A DNA stretch of 8,787 nt from Gemmatimonas sp. UBA2094 (GTDB taxonomy: Bacteria > Gemmatimonadota > Gemmatimonadetes > Gemmatimonadales > Gemmatimonadaceae). The number at the start of each line of letters is the position of its first letter. Position 1 is the stretch's first letter. The DNA is taken from positions 1 to 8,787 of the forward strand of contig DCZC01000049.1 in assembly GCA_002331565.1 (NCBI GenBank). The letters are read 5' to 3'. Of this stretch, positions 1-6,033 are shown piece by piece. Below the pieces are notes generated by a model, which saw nothing but the letters and a program-made list of their open reading frames with translations, was not told where the DNA came from and did not search any database. Both the position numbers and the translations under genes were made by a program.

Positions 1-420
1 GCGGCCGCCGCCACGCTCGTGGACGCGCGGCGCGTGCGGGCTGCGCTACGGGCGCTCGCCGAGCGCGGCGACACGTACGACAAGGTGCGCGACGACGCGG
101 TGATCGAGATCAATCGCGTACTCGGGCGCAGTGCCGGCACCCGGCGCCTCGACCCCGACCCTGACACCGGCCGTTACGTGCACACCTTCGTGCCCACCGG
201 TGACGCCTTCGCGGGGCTGATGATTCCCATCGTGGAGTCGGCGGCCGATTCGCTCATCAGCAACGAGCTGCCGCGCGTGCGCCGCTGCGCCGACCCGCGC
301 TGTCATCGGGTGTTCCTCGATGGCACGAAGAACGGGATGCGCCGCTGGTGCGACATGGGCACGTGCGGCAACCGTGCGAAGGCCGCGCGACACCGGGCGC
401 GACACGGGGACGCGAAGTGA
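1..420 (+). CDS. CGNR zinc-finger protein, C-terminal part (5' end outside window)
   Basis: The frame is open from base 1 to the TGA at 418-420, and a GTG at 19 is probably internal, because proteins of this family are usually longer (near 180-200 residues) and carry an N-terminal ABATE-type domain that is mostly missing here. Counting from that GTG, the C-terminal third holds the diagnostic zinc finger: C90 and C95 (CADPRC), then FLDGTKNGMRRWC with C111, and C116 in the CGNR signature (116-119), followed by a basic KAARHRARH tail. This gives a CX4C-X15-CX4C arrangement with all four cysteines present. The family is regarded as putative, possibly stress-related transcriptional regulators; a DNA-binding role is inferred from family, not shown here. 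The gene converges on the sigma factor gene with only 47 bp between the stop codons. Family assignment is confident; the biological role and true start are not known. Confidence 0.85.
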   Translation, partial: AAAATLVDARRVRAALRALAERGDTYDKVRDDAVIEINRVLGRSAGTRRLDPDPDTGRYVHTFVPTGDAFAGLMIPIVESAADSLISNELPRVRRCADPRCHRVFLDGTKNGMRRWCDMGTCGNRAKAARHRARHGDAK

Positions 421-446
421 TCGGGAGTTGTGCGTACAGCGGTACG

Positions 447-473
447 GCGTGGCTCCGACGGGCGGAGCTACGC
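447..473. terminator. Hairpin between convergent genes, possible bidirectional terminator
   Basis: Bases 447-457 (GCGTGGCTCCG) pair with 463-473 (CGGAGCTACGC) around the 5-base loop ACGGG, an 11-bp stem with one G-T wobble in the plus-strand RNA and one A-C mismatch in the minus-strand RNA. It lies 26 bp past the CGNR stop and overlaps the TAG stop of the sigma gene. Neither side has a T tract, so it is not a classical intrinsic terminator. Its place between two convergent genes is the main support. Confidence 0.4.
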
Positions 474-1154
474 GCTCAGCAGCGTCGTGACCGACGGACT
501 CATGACGGCGCGCACCACCGACTCCTTGAGATAGCCCATCTCCACCGCGTAGTTGGCAAGCTTACGCTGCAACAGACGTCGGCCGCGGAAGAGGCGTGAC
601 TTCACCGTGCCTTCCGGCACACCGAGCACGTTGGCGATTTCCGCGTAGCGCAGCCCCTGCAGGTCGCTGAGCACGACGGCCGAGCGGTACTCCTCGGGCA
701 ACGAACGGATGGCGCGGGTGATTTCGTCGTCGAGGAAGGAATCGTAAAAGCGGCTCTCGGGATCGGCTTCACCGACCGCTTCGAAGAGCGCCCAGCCCTC
801 GGTGTCCTCGGGCTGCTGCACTTCGCGCGCATCGATGCGGCGCTTGCGGCTCACGAACACGTGGTAGAGGATCGTGAAGAGCCAAGCGCGGATGTTGGTA
901 CCGAGATGGTACTGCTCCCAGCGCTCCAGCGCGCGGAGCAGCGTGTCCGACACCAGATCCTCGGCGTCGTCGCGCGAGCGCGCGAGTTTGAGCGCGAAGG
1001 AGTAGAGTGCGTCGAGGTGCACCAGCGCCTCGCGCTCGAACTGCGCGCGGCGTGCGGCACGATCGGCCGACAGCGCCGCCTCGTTGAGCAGGGCTGTCGT
1101 CGCGTCGTCGCGCACCATCGTCTGCTCCATTACCGTCTCGTCCATGCTCACCAT
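468..1154 (-). CDS. RNA polymerase ECF-type sigma factor (sigma-70 family)
   Basis: 228-residue sigma factor that would direct core RNA polymerase to a specific promoter set. Sigma region 2 spans about residues 43-110, with AEDLVSDTLLRAL (64-76) and the TNIRAWLFTILYHVFVSRKRR stretch covering the -10 recognition part. Region 4 spans about 141-200, with LPEEYRSAVVLSDLQGL and the helix-turn-helix YAEIANVLGVPEGTVKSRLFRGRRLL. The GTNIRAWLF wording recalls the SigH/SigR (redox-type) ECF group, which is suggestive only. I chose the ATG at 1154 because GGAG stands 7 bases before it; an ATG at 1145 is too far from that site, and a longer frame to a TTG at 1241 adds residues without sigma homology. It has about 40 residues ahead of region 2 and about 28 after region 4. 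No anti-sigma gene is visible: upstream on the same strand is a TetR gene, 111 bp away, and downstream is the convergent CGNR gene. Confidence 0.93.
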   Translation of the reverse strand: MVSMDETVMEQTMVRDDATTALLNEAALSADRAARRAQFEREALVHLDALYSFALKLARSRDDAEDLVSDTLLRALERWEQYHLGTNIRAWLFTILYHVFVSRKRRIDAREVQQPEDTEGWALFEAVGEADPESRFYDSFLDDEITRAIRSLPEEYRSAVVLSDLQGLRYAEIANVLGVPEGTVKSRLFRGRRLLQRKLANYAVEMGYLKESVVRAVMSPSVTTLLSA

Positions 1155-1212
1155 GATCCGTCTCCAAGGGGCCGCGTGCGCGACCTTCGCGTCATCCTGC
1201 CATCGAAGGGAC

Positions 1213-1241
1213 CGACATGCCCCCTCTCGTGTTCTCGTCAA
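1213..1241 (-). promoter_or_regulatory. Candidate promoter for the sigma factor gene
   Basis: On the minus strand TTGACG (1241-1236) is close to a consensus -35 box. At 17 bp spacing the -10 position reads ATGTCG (1218-1213), which is poor. An inverted repeat TCAAC-N5-GTTGA (1238-1252) overlaps the -35 box and could be a protein site or the end of the TetR transcript. The element is in the right place, between the TetR stop and the sigma start, but the weak -10 makes this tentative. Confidence 0.25.
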
Positions 1242-1265
1242 CTGCCCGTTGAGCCTGCCGGAGGC

Positions 1266-1883
1266 CTATTCGAGATTCCGGCTGCTCTGCATGACCACCC
1301 CGTCGCGGACATGCATGGTGATGAAGCGTTTGAGATCGGCCGCGATGCCCTCGAGCACCGAGAGATCGCGTTTGACGCGGGTCATGAGCACGGCGCCCTC
1401 GAGCGCCGCAATGATGAACCGCGACAGGCGCACCGCATCGACATCGTCGTGCAACTGCGGGCGCGCTTCCCAGAGCAACGAGCGGATCTGGCTCGCCCAC
1501 CGCTCGAACACCGCCTCGATGCGCACGCGGAACCCCTCGTGGGCATCGGCCAACTCGGCGGCCAGGTTGCCGAACGGGGATCCCCGACGGCCACCGCTTT
1601 CGGACTGCAATGCGACCACCGCATCGATGAACAGATTCAACCGCTCGAGCGGGTCGATCATCGGTTCGCGCAGGATGGCGAGACCTCGCTCGGCAAACCG
1701 CTCGAACTGCCGATTCAGTACCTCGTAGCCCAGTTCTTCCTTGGACTTGAAGTAGTGATAGAAGTGGCTCTTGCCACTCAGCTTCGCCCCCTTGATCACG
1801 TCATCCACGGAGGTGGACGTGAATCCGCGCTCTGAAATGAGCGTGGCGGCGGCGTCGAGAATCTGCGTGCGTCTGTCTGACAT
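1266..1883 (-). CDS. TetR/AcrR family transcriptional regulator
   Basis: 205-residue one-component regulator of usual TetR length. The N-terminal helix-turn-helix domain covers about residues 3-50: TQILDAAATLISERGFTSTSVDDVIKGAKLSGKSHFYHYFKSKEEL, with the typical recognition helix and FYHYFKSKEEL closing segment. The rest is the helical ligand-binding and dimer domain. Its GSPFGNLAAELAD stretch (101-113) resembles the region that in NemR-like repressors carries a GC.L..L..E motif, but the NemR-type cysteine is absent here (S102/F104). The ligand cannot be told from sequence. The ATG at 1883 is the natural start, just before the helix-turn-helix; no clear Shine-Dalgarno precedes it. A perfect palindrome lies 13 bp upstream (1897-1914), and an identical one stands at the start of the divergent acetyltransferase gene, so autorepression plus control of that neighbour is the likely job. 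The sigma gene follows on the same strand after 111 bp and could be cotranscribed by readthrough. Confidence 0.95.
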   Translation of the reverse strand: MSDRRTQILDAAATLISERGFTSTSVDDVIKGAKLSGKSHFYHYFKSKEELGYEVLNRQFERFAERGLAILREPMIDPLERLNLFIDAVVALQSESGGRRGSPFGNLAAELADAHEGFRVRIEAVFERWASQIRSLLWEARPQLHDDVDAVRLSRFIIAALEGAVLMTRVKRDLSVLEGIAADLKRFITMHVRDGVVMQSSRNLE

Positions 1884-1896
1884 CGTGCGGGTATCT

Positions 1897-1914
1897 TAGG
1901 ACCATACGGTCCTA
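1897..1914. promoter_or_regulatory. TetR-type operator, copy 1 (front of the TetR gene)
   Basis: TAGGACC-ATAC-GGTCCTA is a perfect 7+7 inverted repeat with a 4-base centre, ending 13 bp before the TetR ATG. The same 7-base arms occur once more, at 2022-2039. The layout, arm-N4-arm near both divergent starts, is what TetR dimers commonly bind, and it resembles the TAGACC-N4-GGTCTA kind of site as I recall it for NemR-like repressors. Binding by this TetR is inferred from position and symmetry. Confidence 0.88.
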
Positions 1915-1947
1915 TGCGCAAGAGTGGCTTTTGTCTGAAACCAACGC

Positions 1948-1976
1948 ATTATATAGCAGCAACTTAGGCAGTTTCA
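1948..1976 (-). promoter_or_regulatory. Candidate promoter for the TetR gene
   Basis: The minus strand carries an exact TATAAT -10 hexamer at 1953-1948, inside the AT-rich island between the divergent genes. At 17 bp spacing the -35 position reads TGAAAC (1976-1971), a partial match. Transcription from here would start near 1941 and run through operator copy 1 before reaching the TetR ATG, so a bound repressor would act as a roadblock or hinder initiation. The opposite strand of the same island offers TATATA (1950-1955) with only weak -35 options for the acetyltransferase. Confidence 0.5.
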
Positions 1977-2005
1977 TCATTTTCCGGTGACCGACGGAGG
2001 ACTCC

Positions 2006-2593
2006 GTGGAATCCATCAAATTAGGACCGACTGGTCCTATGACAGACACACCCTCGGCCGGGGCGGGGAATGGGGTGGAGGTGGTGCGAACCTATCTCGG
2101 ACTCCCGTCGATCTCGGCGCTCTCCCCCGCGCCCCTCCCACGGGTACCTGTCCGCCTCGATTGCCTTGCTCCCTGCCCCGTCGACCGCTGGCGCGGCCTG
2201 TACGCCCAGATCGGGGCCCCATGGCACTGGCACGACCGCGACGCGTGGGACGACCGGCGCATCGCGCAGCACCTCGCCCGTGCCGAGGTGCAGGTATTCC
2301 GACTCGGCGTCGAGTCGGGCGGCGAAACCGTCACGGCCGGTTTTCTCGAACTCGAGCGCCACCCCGACGGCGCGACGGAGATCGTCTACCTGGGCATCGA
2401 CCGCGCGTATTTCGGCCAGGGCCTTGGTGGATGGTTGCTGACGGAGGCGGTACGCATCGCCTTCGCCGATGGCGCCACCCGCGTATGGCTGCACACTTGC
2501 ACCCTCGATGGGCCCGCGGCGCTCCCCAACTACCAGCGCCGGGGATTCCGGATCGAACGCACCGAGAGCTACCAGACCACCCTGCCGGCCTGA
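2006..2593 (+). CDS. GNAT family N-acetyltransferase
   Basis: 195-residue protein with one GNAT fold, expected to move the acetyl group of acetyl-CoA to an amine; the substrate is not evident. The acetyl-CoA motif A is VYLGIDRAYFGQGLGGWLLTEA (127-148), with the pyrophosphate loop Q138-G-L-G-G142, and motif B follows as RVWLHTCTLDGPAALPNYQRRGF (159-181). The N-terminal part includes RVPVRLDCLAPCPVDRWRGLY, typical of the longer proteins of this group. Start: GTG at 2006 has GGAGG five bases upstream (1996-2000). An ATG at 2039 would give 184 residues but lacks a well-spaced Shine-Dalgarno. The first 23 residues are not conserved-looking, so either start is possible. Operator copy 2 (2022-2039) lies inside the frame if GTG is used, or ends on the A of the ATG if not. 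The gene is divergent from the TetR gene, which most likely represses it. Confidence 0.9.
   Translation: MESIKLGPTGPMTDTPSAGAGNGVEVVRTYLGLPSISALSPAPLPRVPVRLDCLAPCPVDRWRGLYAQIGAPWHWHDRDAWDDRRIAQHLARAEVQVFRLGVESGGETVTAGFLELERHPDGATEIVYLGIDRAYFGQGLGGWLLTEAVRIAFADGATRVWLHTCTLDGPAALPNYQRRGFRIERTESYQTTLPA
2022..2039. promoter_or_regulatory. TetR-type operator, copy 2 (at the acetyltransferase start)
   Basis: TAGGACC-GACT-GGTCCTA is a perfect inverted repeat with the same arms as copy 1 but a different 4-base centre, so the arms and not the spacer are conserved. Identity extends outward to one more T on the left and TG on the right. The two centres are 125 bp apart, flanking the AT-rich promoter island. 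It would block elongation or initiation of the acetyltransferase gene when occupied. Confidence 0.88.
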
Positions 2594-2598
2594 CGGCA

Positions 2599-2618
2599 GA
2601 CGACGGTCGTCGGCTTTT
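2599..2618 (+). terminator. Weak hairpin plus T run after the acetyltransferase
   Basis: GACGA (2599-2603) and TCGTC (2607-2611) can form a short stem around CGG, followed by GGC and TTTT (2615-2618). It starts 5 bp after the stop codon. The stem is short and the T run only four bases, so this is a weak intrinsic-terminator candidate. The acetyltransferase and helicase genes converge here with 48 bp between stops. Confidence 0.3.
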
Positions 2619-2641
2619 CCGCGCCGGTTCCGTTCGCGCCC

Positions 2642-5341
2642 TTACCGCCGCTTCCTTCCCGGATGCCTGCCCCCGCCCTTCCGGTGCCCACCACCGGAGC
2701 GTCCGCCCCCGGGCTTGCCACCCCGACTCCACTCGCCGCGATGCCCTTCGCCGCGCCGTTCGCCCGGCCGGCCCCGCTCCCCGCCTCGCGTCCGCGCATC
2801 GTGCGCCGCGCGCTCTTCGTCGGTGAACGGCAGATCGAGCTTGTCCTGCAGCGCCAGCAGATCGTCGGCCCGTACCGATCCACGCTGCCCGCGCGGCACC
2901 ACGAAGCGCAGCGCGCGGTCGAGTACCGGCAATTCTTCCGTCACGATCGTCCGCGCGAGCTTCTCCGGAAGCCGTAAACGCGCCACCGGCACGCGCCCGC
3001 CGTCGTGTTCCTCCACGTCGTAATCGATGCTCACGGTGCGGTCGCGGATCTCCACCGCGCCCGGCAGCACCCGCGCGGCCGCGAGTTGCGCGTCGCTCAC
3101 CCAGTCGCGGCGATCGAGCAGCATGGGCAACGCCCGGATCTCCTCCCAACTCGTCGCCTGCCCCATGCGGACTTCGTACCACGCCGTGAGCTCCGCCTGC
3201 CCGAGCCGCGGCGTAAGGCCGCCGAGCCGGCGCCACACCTCGCGCACCTCCTCGATGATCGGCTGATTCCGTCGCACCGCGGTGTGGCGGAGTTCGCCGC
3301 GCGCAGCGGCTTCCGCCAGCAGATGGCGCGCCCCGGCCGCATGTTCCGGCGGAAACTGTGGCAACGGTTCGCTCTCGCGCGAGAGTTCGAAGCCGAAGTA
3401 GGTGACCCGACGACGCAACAGCACCGGGGAGTGCTTGCGGTCGGCGTCGAGCGCAAGTTCGGGCTCGTGCCGGTGCGCGTACTGCCGCACGAGATCCATC
3501 GACAGCTGCGTGCCTTCGATCGCCGCCCGCGGCACACCGTACCGGTCGGCGAAGTACCGCAGCGACCCCGCCACGGCCCCCCACGACCCGCATACGCTCG
3601 TCTTCGAGACGCGCGCCTCGTGCCCGTCGGCCGTCTCCTCCTCGATCACGAGATCGAACGGCATGTACCGGGCGAGCAGATCGCCGAACCGGCGATGCAT
3701 CGCGGCGCCGGCAATCGGCAACGTTTGCGGCAACGGCATCCCCACGCTGCGATACACGCTCGCCATCGCGAGGGCGGCATCCTCCAGCGCCTTCACCAGC
3801 ACGCCGCGCTGTTCGGCCCAATGCGCGATGCGCTCGGCATCGAAGAGATGCCGCGGCAGCCCGTACACTTCGCCGATGTACCCGGCCACGCCGAAGCCCT
3901 CGGCGTACAGATTGTACGCCGTGAGATGATCACTGCCGCGCACGACAAGCCCCTCGAGGTCACGCCCTTCGCGCGTCATGCGATGGAGACTCTCCACGCC
4001 GCTCATCACGGCAAGCGCCGGCAGCATGTCGTCGTCGCCGTTCACGATGAGCTCACCCCATGCACGCTCCACTGGGAGCGCTTCCACGGCGCGACCGTAG
4101 GTGGTGAGCCGGCCGTTCTCCACCAGCCCGCGTTCCTCGAGCAACGTGAGCGCTTTGCGATACGAGGCCCGATCGAGCGGCACCGGCAGGTCGAGCGCAT
4201 CGGCGCGCACACCGAGGTCAGCACACGTGAGCGCCACACGCTCGCTGTCGCCGGCGAGCTGAAACTCGGGCTCCGTGGGGCGCAGCGCCTCGAAGCGGAT
4301 GTCGCGGTCGCTCAGGATGTAAACGCGCCCGCCCTCCACGCGCCCGTGCACACGCCCCGCCATCTGCAGGATTTCGTTGGCGCCGAGGTGCACGCGCGTG
4401 AGCACGTTGCGCCCGCGATCGATGAGATTGGTGAAACGCGTGTCGTCGATGATGACGGTGTCGAGCCCGGGCACGTTGAGCGCACTCTGCCCAGCCGCCG
4501 TCATGGCGATGAAGAACGGCTTGGGGATCACGCCCTCGAGGAACGGCCGGATCACGCGGATGGGCTCCCCACCGTGGTAGTGCGCCGCACTGATGCGCGG
4601 ATACCGGTGACGCACCCACTCCGCCGCCTCCTCGACACTCGCGCGCGTCGGCAGAAAAATCGCCACGCCGCGTTCGCTGCGCGCGAGCTTCTGCAGGAAC
4701 TTGTCATCGAGGAAGGCGAGCGGCTGCTTGCGCTCCACGTCCACCTTCGCCGCCTTCGTAGCGTCGAATGCGGTCACCTGCAACACGTCGCCGCTGTCGA
4801 GATAGCGCGCGTAGAACGACGGATCGACGGTGGCCGACAACCAGATGAAGCGACACCCCACGCGCTTGCCGAGCGCGAGACACAGTTCGAGCTCGGCGCT
4901 CGTCTGGTGGATTTCGTCGACGATGAGCGTATCGGTGGGATGGATGTCGCCATCCTGGAACCAGCGACGCGCAATGCCGGTGGTGATGATCACCACGTTC
5001 CATGTAGGCGTTTCCGGTGTGGCTTCGCGCTCGCGGTTCACCACCCCCACACGCAGGTCGGTGGTGCCGAGAATCGTCTCGGCGATCGGGCGGATGGCGA
5101 GCGTCTTACCGGTGCCAGTGCCGGCGACGATGCCGAACCCGTCCCCGCTGGCGGCGAGCCGCCGGAGCTCCTCGCCGCGGGTGCGCTCGAGGAACGTGTC
5201 GATGTGAAGCCCCACCGCGAGTTCGATCGTCTCGCACGCCGCGCGTGTGGGCGCGATGACGATGATGCGGCCGGTGGCAGGCTTCGACGCGAGAAAGCTC
5301 TCGCGATCGGGGGGCAGATAGCGGTCGGTTGTCTGTCTCAC
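2642..5341 (-). CDS. DEAH-type superfamily 2 RNA helicase with basic RGG-like tail
   Basis: 899-residue NTP-dependent helicase. Motif I (Walker A) GTGTGKT is at 74-80, a TTGIARRWF segment at 120-128 fits motif Ia/Ib, motif II is DEIH (142-145), and motif III is SAT (169-171). IFLPTRASVEEAA (228-240) fits motif IV. Motif V looks like TAAGQSALNVPGLDTVIIDD (281-300), and motif VI is QMAGRVHGR (326-334). These resemble HrpA/HrpB-like DEAH proteins. Residues about 350-850 include a likely winged-helix and ratchet part (RASYRKALTLLEERGLVENGRLTTYGRAVEALPVE) and then a long part I cannot assign. The last 50 residues (850-899) are almost only R, G, K, H, E and S, an RNA-binding-type disordered tail. 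Start is GTG at 5341: an in-frame TAG at 5351-5353 rules out an earlier one, and no properly spaced Shine-Dalgarno is seen. Likely role is RNA or ribonucleoprotein remodelling. It lies 74 bp downstream of the exported-protein gene on the same strand. Confidence 0.88.
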   Translation of the reverse strand: MRQTTDRYLPPDRESFLASKPATGRIIVIAPTRAACETIELAVGLHIDTFLERTRGEELRRLAASGDGFGIVAGTGTGKTLAIRPIAETILGTTDLRVGVVNREREATPETPTWNVVIITTGIARRWFQDGDIHPTDTLIVDEIHQTSAELELCLALGKRVGCRFIWLSATVDPSFYARYLDSGDVLQVTAFDATKAAKVDVERKQPLAFLDDKFLQKLARSERGVAIFLPTRASVEEAAEWVRHRYPRISAAHYHGGEPIRVIRPFLEGVIPKPFFIAMTAAGQSALNVPGLDTVIIDDTRFTNLIDRGRNVLTRVHLGANEILQMAGRVHGRVEGGRVYILSDRDIRFEALRPTEPEFQLAGDSERVALTCADLGVRADALDLPVPLDRASYRKALTLLEERGLVENGRLTTYGRAVEALPVERAWGELIVNGDDDMLPALAVMSGVESLHRMTREGRDLEGLVVRGSDHLTAYNLYAEGFGVAGYIGEVYGLPRHLFDAERIAHWAEQRGVLVKALEDAALAMASVYRSVGMPLPQTLPIAGAAMHRRFGDLLARYMPFDLVIEEETADGHEARVSKTSVCGSWGAVAGSLRYFADRYGVPRAAIEGTQLSMDLVRQYAHRHEPELALDADRKHSPVLLRRRVTYFGFELSRESEPLPQFPPEHAAGARHLLAEAAARGELRHTAVRRNQPIIEEVREVWRRLGGLTPRLGQAELTAWYEVRMGQATSWEEIRALPMLLDRRDWVSDAQLAAARVLPGAVEIRDRTVSIDYDVEEHDGGRVPVARLRLPEKLARTIVTEELPVLDRALRFVVPRGQRGSVRADDLLALQDKLDLPFTDEERAAHDARTRGGERGRPGERRGEGHRGEWSRGGKPGGGRSGGGHRKGGGRHPGRKRR

Positions 5342-5415
5342 TCCGGCAATCTACCCGCAACCGTGGGTCGGGGTCGGGATCCGCGAAAACGTCAGCGCTG
5401 AATGCGCGTCACCCG

Positions 5416-5850
5416 CTACCCGTTGTCGCTGTTGCCGTCGAAGACGATCGGGGGCACGAGCGGCGGCCCCTTCTTGTCGGTGCCGCGTAAACTCTTGATG
5501 GGGAGGTCGTCGACCTTCTTCCCCTTCGCCTTGTCCTCGCCGTAGATCACCCGGGCGTTGGCCGGACGGCTCCGCACCGCCGAGGCGCAGTCGGTGGGGG
5601 CGGGCTGCTGCGTCGGCGGCACGCCGTCGATCCACACCCGGCACATCCCCGCCGGCGGCAAGTACTCACGCGGGACGCCGGCCTTCTCGCTGTCGCGGTC
5701 CTTGTCCTTGTCCTTGTCGCGCGCCTGCGCCGACGCCCGACCCGCCGGGACCAGCAACGCAAGCGCCACGGCAGACAGCAGCAGGCGCCACGGAGCAGAG
5801 GTTCGCCTGCGCGGAGCGCGCGACCAGCCTGAGTTCGAGAGCAACGTCAC
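5416..5850 (-). CDS. Small exported protein with a two-cysteine WIDGVPP motif, function unknown
   Basis: 144 residues from the GTG at 5850, chosen because GGAGG (5859-5863) stands 8 bases before it; the frame could be extended to an ATG at 5937, but that adds 29 residues ahead of an otherwise normal signal peptide. The signal has a basic stretch (RAPRRRTSAPWR), a hydrophobic core LLLSAVALALLVPAG and a likely signal peptidase I site ASA|Q after residue 41. The mature part begins with a charged run DKDKDKDR (45-52) and then has YLPPAGMCRVWIDGVPPTQQPAPTDCASAVRSRPANARVIYGED with cysteines at 70 and 88, which could form a disulfide in the periplasm. The rest is lysine-rich with PPLVPPIVFDG near the end. 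I recall similar PPxGxCRVWxxGxPPxxQPxPxxC stretches in hypothetical proteins of several phyla, without a known function. It precedes the helicase gene on the same strand. Confidence 0.75.
   Translation of the reverse strand: MTLLSNSGWSRAPRRRTSAPWRLLLSAVALALLVPAGRASAQARDKDKDKDRDSEKAGVPREYLPPAGMCRVWIDGVPPTQQPAPTDCASAVRSRPANARVIYGEDKAKGKKVDDLPIKSLRGTDKKGPPLVPPIVFDGNSDNG
5701..5718 (-). repeat. Three tandem copies of a hexanucleotide (CTTGTC / GACAAG)
   Basis: The plus strand reads CTTGTC three times in a row. On the coding (minus) strand this is GACAAG and encodes alternating Asp-Lys just after the signal peptide of the small exported protein, with a decayed fourth unit (GCGGTC, encoding Asp-Arg) at 5695-5700. 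The copy number could vary by slippage without breaking the frame. Confidence 0.8.
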
Positions 5851-6033
5851 GGGCACATCCTCCAGCAGCGGCCTGCGCAGGTCCGGGGTGGACCGCATCA
5901 GACCTCCCGCCGGCATCAGGGGCAGGGGGCATGCCATGTCCGGGCGATCCGGGCGCGGCTGGCCTAAGTATCAGTAGAACGGTACCTTGGGGACAGGGGG
6001 AGGGGCCGCCGCGAACGCGGACCTGTCCAGACC

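Noticed and set aside
1155..1241. 29-residue extension of the sigma factor to a TTG start
   Set aside because: The ATG at 1154 has a well-spaced GGAG, and the TTG belongs to the TTGACG box of a possible promoter.
861..1835. Plus-strand open frame opposite the sigma factor and TetR genes
   Set aside because: It is antisense to two clearly recognised proteins and spans the gap between them; its sequence is low in motifs.
2331..3821. Long minus-strand open frame overlapping the DEAH helicase in another phase
   Set aside because: The translation is an Arg/Ala/Gly-rich string without motifs, the usual product of a frame shifted by one in high-GC genes.
5353..5368. ACCC...GGGT inverted repeat between the exported-protein and helicase genes
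   Set aside because: Only four paired bases around an eight-base loop and no T run; expected by chance in this composition.
3005..5401. Very long open frame (about 800 codons) on the plus strand opposite the DEAH helicase
   Set aside because: It is an antisense shadow in GC-rich coding DNA: the protein has no recognisable domain and is rich in R, H, A and E, while the minus-strand frame has all helicase motifs.
5851..5937. 29-residue extension of the exported protein to an upstream ATG
   Set aside because: The GTG at 5850 has GGAGG at ideal spacing and already gives a complete signal peptide of about 41 residues.
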